Positions 1 to 4,894 of a stretch of DNA of 6,566 nt are shown here, piece by piece. The notes below the pieces were generated by a model. That model saw only the letters and a list, made by a program, of their open reading frames with translations. It had not been told where the DNA came from and ran no database searches. Each line of letters opens with the position of its first letter. Within the stretch, counting starts at the first letter, position 1. The stretch covers positions 1 through 6,566 of the forward strand of contig DAOVVL010000118.1 of NCBI GenBank assembly GCA_030637205.1, given 5' to 3'. Made by a program: the position numbers and the translations under genes. Source of the stretch: Thalassospiraceae bacterium. GTDB lineage: Bacteria; Pseudomonadota; Alphaproteobacteria; Rhodospirillales; Magnetovibrionaceae.

Positions 1-726
1 GATGGCCTTGCCGTACATGTCCAGAACGGCACCTTTGGCGCTGATTGCGTATGGGCTGTAGGGGGAATTTCCGGAACCATCAACACCTCAAGCGACTGCA
101 TCAAGCAAAGTGGCGTTAGCGCCGTTGCTGATCCCTATTCCGACCTCACCGTGCCGTCCTATTCAAGCTGCGACGAAACCGGCAATTACAGCCCGAGCGG
201 CACGGTTACCAACACCGGCACCAAGGTCATTTGCGGTGATTTCTCGCTTGACGGTACAGTCGATCTGGAACCCGGCATCTATATCGTCGATTGCGGTTCG
301 ATTTCAATTAACGGCGGCGCCATCGTCACCGGCGACGATGTCACTATCATTTTAACCAAGAATCTGAATACCTGTGGTGCAAATTTTGGTTCGGTAACCA
401 TCAACGGTGGCGCTAACGTTACCCTATCGGCCGTGGACACCGATGACGACCCTTATGAAGGCGTACTTTTCTTCCAGGATCCCGCAGCCGGAAGCAGCAA
501 GAATTTCAGCCTTAACGGCGGGTCCACGACTGAGCTTTCCGGTGCGGTTTACGTACCCAATAACGATATCGAATTTTCCGGCGGCAACGATACGGTTCCC
601 AGCGGTTGTTTGATGCTGGTTGCACAAAAGGTATCGTTCAGCGGTACTGCCGATATTGAAAATGATTGTGACATGTACGGCGGCAACCCCATTAACTATG
701 GTGCGGTGCCGGGCCTGGTTGAATAG
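1..726 (+). CDS. TadG-like Flp/Tad pilus assembly protein, C-terminal part (5' end outside window)
   Basis: The reading frame is open from base 1 to a TAG at 724-726, giving 241 residues; the true start lies to the left. The internal ATG at 151 is not the start, because the upstream codons read as the same kind of protein. TadG-type proteins are membrane-anchored, mostly periplasmic parts of the Tad pilus machinery; the N-terminal hydrophobic anchor expected for the family is not in view. The visible part is rich in Gly, Asn, Thr and Ser, with short beta-strand-like repeats around an N/D/S-G-G/T turn at residues 84, 104, 135, 172, 193 and 214 of the visible part (for example SINGGA, TINGGA, SLNGGS). 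It also includes LEPGIYIVDCG and GVLFFQDP, which I recall from the C-terminal domain of alphaproteobacterial TadG homologues. Eight cysteines suit an exported, disulfide-bonded domain. Two TadE-like genes follow closely, which supports the Tad assignment. Family membership is fairly secure; exact function is inferred. Confidence 0.75.
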   Translation, partial: DGLAVHVQNGTFGADCVWAVGGISGTINTSSDCIKQSGVSAVADPYSDLTVPSYSSCDETGNYSPSGTVTNTGTKVICGDFSLDGTVDLEPGIYIVDCGSISINGGAIVTGDDVTIILTKNLNTCGANFGSVTINGGANVTLSAVDTDDDPYEGVLFFQDPAAGSSKNFSLNGGSTTELSGAVYVPNNDIEFSGGNDTVPSGCLMLVAQKVSFSGTADIENDCDMYGGNPINYGAVPGLVE

Positions 727-733
727 TGATATT

Positions 734-1195
734 ATGACAAAAAGAACCAACACATTGTTATGTGCCATACAACAAATCACACGGCGTTTCGTTCGTTGTG
801 ATCGCGGTGTCAGTGCCGTTGAAATGGCGCTGATTTCACCCGTTCTGTTGATCGTGTTTTTAGGATTGATGGATTACGGCATCGCCGTGTTTGACAAGAT
901 GGAACTCAACAGTTCCGTGCGCTCGGGTTCGCAGCACGCACTGATCAACAGCGCCAGCCTGACCGCCATCCAGACCACGGTCATCGGTTCATCCAATCTG
1001 GGCCTCACGACTTCCGATGTCACCGTAACGTCAACATGTGAATGCAGCGATGGAAGTTCGGTTTCGTGCGCCGGTGTATGTGCATCAGACAATATTCGCC
1101 AATACATCACCATCACGGCAGCGTACTCTTATGTGCCGATCTTCTTGCCGGGCAACCTCAATCTCAGCAGCACCAGTATCATTCGGGTGCAGTAA
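734..1195 (+). CDS. TadE-like pseudopilin (first of two)
   Basis: This 153-residue protein has a short, basic, cytoplasmic-type N-terminus ending in RCDRGVSAVEMA, then one hydrophobic segment at about residues 31-53 and a periplasmic-type tail. In TadE/TadF pseudopilins the prepilin peptidase cuts after a Gly with Glu at +5; here G25 and E30 fit that pattern exactly. The tail has four clustered cysteines (C102, C104, C112, C116, pattern CxC-x7-C-x3-C), likely disulfides after export, and ends with the Y-x-Y-x-P strand (YSYVPIF) common in the family. The start at 734 was chosen because it lies 7 bases after the preceding stop and gives a normal-length leader; an open frame extends further upstream but reads as the out-of-frame shadow of the TadG-like gene. 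I see no strong Shine-Dalgarno sequence, so translation may be coupled to the upstream gene. Role: minor pilin-like component of Tad pilus assembly. Confidence 0.82.
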   Translation: MTKRTNTLLCAIQQITRRFVRCDRGVSAVEMALISPVLLIVFLGLMDYGIAVFDKMELNSSVRSGSQHALINSASLTAIQTTVIGSSNLGLTTSDVTVTSTCECSDGSSVSCAGVCASDNIRQYITITAAYSYVPIFLPGNLNLSSTSIIRVQ

Positions 1196-1196
1196 C

Positions 1197-1200
1197 GGAG
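1197..1200 (+). promoter_or_regulatory. Possible ribosome binding site for the second TadE-like gene
   Basis: GGAG lies just after the previous stop codon and 12 bases before the ATG at 1213, which is longer than ideal. A second purine run, GGAAGA at 1207-1212, touches the ATG and is too close to act on it. The next in-frame ATG, at 1234, has nothing better, so the start at 1213 is favoured but not proven. Confidence 0.35.
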
Positions 1201-1212
1201 TATCTTGGAAGA

Positions 1213-1629
1213 ATGTTGTGCAAGCTAACCGCAATGACATTTAAACGTCGCAAAGCCCTTTGCGATGATCGTGGGGTTGCGGCCGTTGAGTTCGCGCTGG
1301 TGGCGCCGTTTTTCCTGATGATGGTTCTGGGGCTGATCGATTTTGGCCGCATGTTCTGGGTTAAAAGCACAATGCAGTTTGTTGTTGAACAATCCGCGCG
1401 CCACGCCATGGTCAATCCGGCAATTACCACCACCCTTTTGGAAGACTATGCCGATACCCAAAGTGCCAATATTGGTTTAACCAACGCAACGTTCATCGCC
1501 ACAAGCAGCTCAAGTGGCGGGATCAATTATATGTCTATCCGCGGTTCCTATACGTTTACGTTCATAACCCCGCTGATTACGTCAACCGGCGTCGACCTGG
1601 CTGCGCTTTCCAAAACGCCGGTGAGTTAG
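1213..1629 (+). CDS. TadE-like pseudopilin (second of two)
   Basis: This 138-residue protein has the same layout as its upstream neighbour: a basic leader, the site DDRGVAAVEFAL (G21 with E26 at +5), and a single hydrophobic segment at about residues 28-50 containing the family's FGRMFW-type end. A polar tail of about 85 residues has a Y-x-F strand followed by Pro (SYTFTFITP). It has no cysteine in its tail, unlike the first copy. The start at 1213 is the first in-frame ATG after the previous gene, 17 bases downstream of its stop; M8 at 1234 is an alternative giving 131 residues. The leader beginning MLCKLTAM is slightly unusual, which keeps the alternative open. The gene is the last of the tad set, and its TAG abuts the stop of the opposite-strand isomerase gene. 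Role inferred from family: processed pseudopilin or assembly factor of the Tad pilus. It could equally be called TadF. Confidence 0.82.
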   Translation: MLCKLTAMTFKRRKALCDDRGVAAVEFALVAPFFLMMVLGLIDFGRMFWVKSTMQFVVEQSARHAMVNPAITTTLLEDYADTQSANIGLTNATFIATSSSSGGINYMSIRGSYTFTFITPLITSTGVDLAALSKTPVS

Positions 1630-2421
1630 TCAGCGAGCGCCCGCGTTTGTTATCCAGTCCAACCCTGCTTCTGTATTAGATTTCGGGCGGTACTCACAAC
1701 CGACCCAGCCGTCAAATCCCATTTCATCAATGAGCTGAAACGCCGGTTTGAAATCCGTTTCGCCGCTACCCGGTTCATGGCGGCCCGGCGCGCCCGCCAC
1801 CTGAAAATGACGAATGATTTTTTGATGCCGGGTAATCACGGCCAAAAGGTCCAGCCCCTGCATGGCACCGTGATACAAATCAAACTGCATGAACACGTTT
1901 TCAAGGTTGTGGCTTTCAATGAACCCTGCCACTTCATCGGGCGTACGCATCAGGTAGCCCGGAACGTCCTTAGGGTTGATCGGTTCCACCATCACCTCAA
2001 TGCCAAATTCACCCAGATGTGATGCGGCTGTTTTCAGGTTTTGTGCGTACGTTTCCAGATACAGATCTGATGCTTCACCGCCCGGCCCGCCCGGAACGAT
2101 GCCGGAAAGCACATGCAGCCGTGCGCAGCCCAGCGCGCGCGCATATTCGGCTGCTTTACCGATGCCATCACTGAATTCTGCTTCGCGGCCGGGCAAACAC
2201 CCGATGCCGCGCTCGCCCCCATCCCAGTCGCCGGGCGGGGCATTAAACAGCGCAACCTCAACCCCCGCATCCAGCGCCAGACTTTTAAGGTTTTGCGCGT
2301 CATGGTCATAGGGGAACAGGAATTCGACCCCGCGAAACCCGGCACGCGCCGCGGCACCAAAGCGTTCCGCAAAGGGAAGTTCGGTAAACAAAAAGCTGAG
2401 GTTGGCGGCAAATTTGGGCAT
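1630..2421 (-). CDS. hyi: Hydroxypyruvate isomerase family TIM-barrel protein
   Basis: The 263-residue product is close to the usual 258 or so for Hyi, which interconverts hydroxypyruvate and tartronate semialdehyde in the cytoplasm. It begins MPKFAANLSFLFTE and has GVEFLFPYDHDA (31-42), FNAPPGDWDGGERG (59-72), VEPIN with E146, QFDLYH with D181 and H184, HFQVAG with Q207, GRHEPGSGE (213-221) and GCEYRP with E243. E146, D181, Q207 and E243 match the metal-binding and acid-base positions of the AP-endonuclease-2/Hyi/epimerase fold, with E146 and E243 as the expected catalytic pair. An upstream in-frame ATG at 2511 would add 30 basic, family-foreign residues, so I chose 2421. The Shine-Dalgarno sequence is weak (AGG 15 bases upstream). 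No glyoxylate carboligase or tartronate semialdehyde reductase is adjacent, so the physiological substrate is open; the related 2-oxo-tetronate isomerase (OtnI) is an alternative. It is convergent with the tad genes and divergent from hemN. Confidence 0.85.
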   Translation of the reverse strand: MPKFAANLSFLFTELPFAERFGAAARAGFRGVEFLFPYDHDAQNLKSLALDAGVEVALFNAPPGDWDGGERGIGCLPGREAEFSDGIGKAAEYARALGCARLHVLSGIVPGGPGGEASDLYLETYAQNLKTAASHLGEFGIEVMVEPINPKDVPGYLMRTPDEVAGFIESHNLENVFMQFDLYHGAMQGLDLLAVITRHQKIIRHFQVAGAPGRHEPGSGETDFKPAFQLIDEMGFDGWVGCEYRPKSNTEAGLDWITNAGAR

Positions 2422-2559
2422 GTGATGGATTTGAAGCCTAAATCTGCGCCTGTGACAAGCCCAGATATACCCGCGTTTTGCTTGTGGTTGCACCAAATCG
2501 CGCCAAAGCATAGGTTAGGGCCAAGAATGACCCCACACACAGGAACAACATAACCAACC
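2422..2559. promoter_or_regulatory. Divergent hyi/hemN intergenic region with candidate promoters
   Basis: These 138 bases separate two head-to-head genes and must hold at least the hemN promoter and probably the hyi promoter. On the + strand a weak sigma-70-type pair is TTGCAC (2488-2493) and TAGGTT (2511-2516) with a 17-base spacer, giving a leader of roughly 35-40 bases. On the - strand a possible -10, TATATC (2469-2464), has no convincing -35. AGGA at 2541-2544 is a loose ribosome binding site 15 bases before the hemN ATG. An imperfect direct repeat, AAATCtGCGCC (2440-2450) and AAATCGCGCC (2495-2504), is 55 bases apart. I do not see a canonical FNR box (TTGAT-N4-ATCAA), which would be expected for oxygen control of hemN. 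All individual elements are guesses by eye. Confidence 0.45.
2428..2444. repeat. Short inverted repeat, possible operator, next to the hyi start
   Basis: GATTT (2428-2432) and AAATC (2440-2444) form perfect 5-base arms around a 7-base centre, ending 6 bases upstream of the hyi start codon. The 17-base size suits a dimeric regulator, but arms this short arise often by chance, so the call is tentative. Confidence 0.2.
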
Positions 2560-3909
2560 ATGACCACGGACCTGATCCAGAAATACGACCTGCGGGTGCC
2601 CCGCTATACCAGCTATCCCACCTCGCCCCATTTCAACGACACGGTCGATGGTGCGACCTATAAAGGCTGGCTGGGTGAACTTGATCCCAAAACCGAGCTG
2701 TCGCTGTATTTCCATATTCCGTTTTGTGACGAGATGTGCTGGTTCTGCGGCTGTTATACCAAGATCGTCAAACGCTACGAGCCGGTCAAAGATTACCTCG
2801 ACGCCCTGCTCACCGAGGTCGATCTGGTTGCCGACGCCCTGCCAACGCGCATGACCGCCAAGCACCTGCACTGGGGCGGCGGATCGCCGACCATGCTCAA
2901 GGGTGAAGACTGGATGGCGATCATGGACAAACTCAGATCAAGATTTGATTTAGCCGATGATGCCGAAATCGCGGTCGAGCTGGACCCGCGCACCGCCACC
3001 GAAGAATACATCGCGCAGCTTGAAAAGGCCGGGGTCAACCGCGCATCCATCGGTGTGCAGTCGTACGAACCCAAAGTGCAGGAAGCCATCAACCGCATCC
3101 AGCCTTATGAAACCACGAAAGAAGTCATCGGCTGGTTGCGCGCCCATTCCATCACGCGCATCAACATGGATTTGATGTATGGCCTGCCGCACCAGACGCT
3201 GGAAGAAATGGACGACATGGTCGACAAGACCGTGGCCCTGCAACCTAACCGCATTGCCCTGTTTGGTTACGCCCACGTGCCGTGGATGAAATCGCACCAG
3301 AAGATGATTCACGAAGAAGACCTGCCCGACGCACAAGCGCGCTGGGACCAGTTTACCCGCACCACCGATCGTCTGGTGGAACAGGGATACGTGAAGGTCG
3401 GCTTTGATCACTTTGCGCATCCGGATGATCCGATGGCGCAAGCGGTCGAGAATAAAGAACTGCACCGAAACTTTCAGGGCTACACTACTGATACCGCGCC
3501 CGCCATGTTGGCGTTTGGCGCATCGGCCATCGGCTATCTTCCGCAAGGCTACGTGCAAAACCACCTGCCGTTGAAAGCATATTCACAGGCCGTTTATTCC
3601 GGCGTGCTGCCCACAGCCAAGGGCATTGCCATTGATGACAACGACCGCACCCGGCGCGAAGTTATTGAACGCATCATGTGCGATCTCAACGTCGATCTGT
3701 CATCTGCCGCAGAGGAATTCGGCGGCGACCGCGCAGCACTTGAAAAAGATATTGAAAAGCTGTTGCCATTGGTCGAAGACGGCATCTGTGAAATTGATGG
3801 CGACCGGGTACGCGTTCTGGAACAGGGCCGCCCGTTTATCCGTCTGGTGGCCAGTGCCTTTGATGATTATCTGGGATCAGGTGAAGGCCGTCATTCCCGC
3901 GCCGTTTAG
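2560..3909 (+). CDS. hemN: Oxygen-independent coproporphyrinogen III oxidase (dehydrogenase) HemN
   Basis: This radical SAM enzyme oxidatively decarboxylates two propionates of coproporphyrinogen III to give protoporphyrinogen IX without oxygen, in the cytoplasm. The 449 residues compare with 457 in E. coli HemN and align along the whole length. Landmarks are the N-terminal PRYTSYPT (14-21), the 4Fe-4S cluster motif CDEMCWFCGC with C56, C60, C63 and the extra C65, HWGGGSPT (104-111) for SAM, E140 in VELDPR, Q167 in GVQSYEPKVQ, NRIQ (178-181), D204 in NMDLMYGLP, HFAHPDD (284-290), LHRNFQGYTT (301-310), and a C-terminal IRLVASAFDDYL (427-438). The CxxxCxxCxC pattern, N-terminal motif and RNFQGYTT separate it from the haem chaperone HemW. 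E. coli has Asp after GVQ where this protein has Ser, a small difference away from the known cluster and SAM ligands. It is a single gene, divergent from hyi, and its last 4 bases overlap the end of the ELM1 gene. Anaerobic control is expected but no FNR site is visible. Confidence 0.96.
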   Translation: MTTDLIQKYDLRVPRYTSYPTSPHFNDTVDGATYKGWLGELDPKTELSLYFHIPFCDEMCWFCGCYTKIVKRYEPVKDYLDALLTEVDLVADALPTRMTAKHLHWGGGSPTMLKGEDWMAIMDKLRSRFDLADDAEIAVELDPRTATEEYIAQLEKAGVNRASIGVQSYEPKVQEAINRIQPYETTKEVIGWLRAHSITRINMDLMYGLPHQTLEEMDDMVDKTVALQPNRIALFGYAHVPWMKSHQKMIHEEDLPDAQARWDQFTRTTDRLVEQGYVKVGFDHFAHPDDPMAQAVENKELHRNFQGYTTDTAPAMLAFGASAIGYLPQGYVQNHLPLKAYSQAVYSGVLPTAKGIAIDDNDRTRREVIERIMCDLNVDLSSAAEEFGGDRAALEKDIEKLLPLVEDGICEIDGDRVRVLEQGRPFIRLVASAFDDYLGSGEGRHSRAV

Positions 3910-4883
3910 TCCAGCTTCAGGCGCTTTCTGATTTCCGCCGCAATATCGTCCGCCGCGTTCAGTGGCGGGTGCGTCCAGTCGCTTAAAGTTTGCGCATGGT
4001 CAAACGGTTTGGCGATCCCGTCGGCATACAAATTTTTATGCAACAGGGCGTGTTTGTGCGCGGTCAGTTTTCTCGGCGCATAAATATAAAGCGGCTTTGT
4101 CGTGCCCGCCGCTTCGCAGCACATGGAGACACTGTCGCCCGTCACAATGATATGATCGCTCAGTGCCAAAAAAGCCGCATACGGATTGTCGCCTTCGTCG
4201 CCCCAGCTGTAGGCAAACTGGGGAACGCCGTGAACGGCGCTTAACAATGCAGCCGTTGCAATTTCAGACGTTCTGGCGCTGGTGCTGACCAGCAACGCGC
4301 CGCCAACGTCGCGCACCAGCTGGGCTGCATGTGAACCCAGTTCGGCGGCCATTTCAGGCGTGAAGGCCTTGCGCCGGGTGTCGCCCCCCACCAGCAAGCC
4401 GACCCAGGGTTTGGGCAGGTGGTCGAACTTGCCCGCCCATTGGGACGCCGCCAGTGCCAAGGCCTGTGGCGTCATGCCATGGGGCGCGCCGATAATCTCG
4501 AACCGGTTATCCGCAGGCGTCATGGTGTCGTGGTGCGGCACACAGATTAAATCGAAATCATCTTCGCCGCTGGCACCGGGATACATGATCTGTACCAGCT
4601 TGGTGCGCCCCTTGTTCAGTTCCTTGATCTTGCGCGCCACCGGTGCGGTGCGCCGGCCCGCCGCAATGACCAGATCGGGCCAAGGTGCGGCAAGGTTCAC
4701 CCGCGACTTTTGCTGCACGGCGCTGAACGATGCCATCAGCATGTAATTGGGCAGCGCCGCCGCGGCGGTGTAATCCAGTTCCTTGATCTCGAACGGAAAA
4801 CCAAGCGCCCGGCCCACGCCCAGCGCCTGAGCGCGCGATCCGGGATGATCGTCAACCAGCAACCACACAGATGGCGCGCTCAT
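3906..4883 (-). CDS. ELM1 (mitochondrial fission ELM1-like, DUF1022/COG3660) family protein
   Basis: The 325-residue product has the features I associate with the Mito_fiss_Elm1 family. These are an N-terminal nucleotide-sugar-type loop VDDHPGSRAQALGVGRALG (10-28), PDLVIAAGRRTAPVAR (69-84), a mid-protein GAPHGMTP (132-139), VGLLVGGDTR (161-170), STSART (200-205), and a C-terminal DHIIVTGDSVSMCCEA (243-258) followed by KPLYIY (263-268). The two-lobed pattern resembles GT-B glycosyltransferase-like folds, and COG3660 members are often labelled predicted nucleotide-sugar epimerases. In plants the family member ELM1 recruits a dynamin to mitochondria; the bacterial role is unknown to me. There is no signal peptide or membrane segment, so it is probably cytoplasmic. 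The start at 4883 is well supported: its ATG overlaps the upstream TGA as ATGA, and GAGG sits 7 bases before it. The TAA stop overlaps the hemN stop. Confidence 0.85.
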   Translation of the reverse strand: MSAPSVWLLVDDHPGSRAQALGVGRALGFPFEIKELDYTAAAALPNYMLMASFSAVQQKSRVNLAAPWPDLVIAAGRRTAPVARKIKELNKGRTKLVQIMYPGASGEDDFDLICVPHHDTMTPADNRFEIIGAPHGMTPQALALAASQWAGKFDHLPKPWVGLLVGGDTRRKAFTPEMAAELGSHAAQLVRDVGGALLVSTSARTSEIATAALLSAVHGVPQFAYSWGDEGDNPYAAFLALSDHIIVTGDSVSMCCEAAGTTKPLYIYAPRKLTAHKHALLHKNLYADGIAKPFDHAQTLSDWTHPPLNAADDIAAEIRKRLKLD

Positions 4884-4894
4884 GGCGAAACCTC
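4880..4894 (-). promoter_or_regulatory. Translational coupling site: ribosome binding site plus ATGA stop/start overlap
   Basis: On the - strand GAGG (4894-4891) is followed by a 7-base spacer and ATGA (4883-4880), in which the ATG of the ELM1 gene shares two bases with the TGA of the TPP enzyme gene. The ribosome binding site lies inside the last codons of the TPP gene (P-E-V-S-P-stop). This arrangement fixes the ELM1 start and implies one transcript with coupled translation. Confidence 0.85.

Noticed and set aside
1..1629. Possible recent horizontal transfer of the tad genes, suggested by somewhat AT-richer sequence than the right half.
   Set aside because: The difference is small by eye, can follow from the Thr/Ser/Asn/Ile-rich protein composition, and no integrase, tRNA edge or repeat boundary is present.
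2484..2497. Possible FNR/CRP-like dyad TTGTGGTTGCACCA upstream of hemN.
   Set aside because: The arms do not pair cleanly (one is offset by a base) and it does not match the FNR or CRP consensus well enough to report.
2422..2511. A 30-residue N-terminal extension of the isomerase from the ATG at 2511.
   Set aside because: The extra residues are Arg/His/Trp-rich and unlike the family, which begins at the MPKFAANLSF strand; the extension would also use up most of the divergent promoter region.
2950..3564. Long open frame (204 codons) on the - strand inside hemN.
   Set aside because: It lies wholly opposite a well-conserved HemN region and its product is His/Arg/Val-rich with no recognisable motif; it is a codon-bias shadow.
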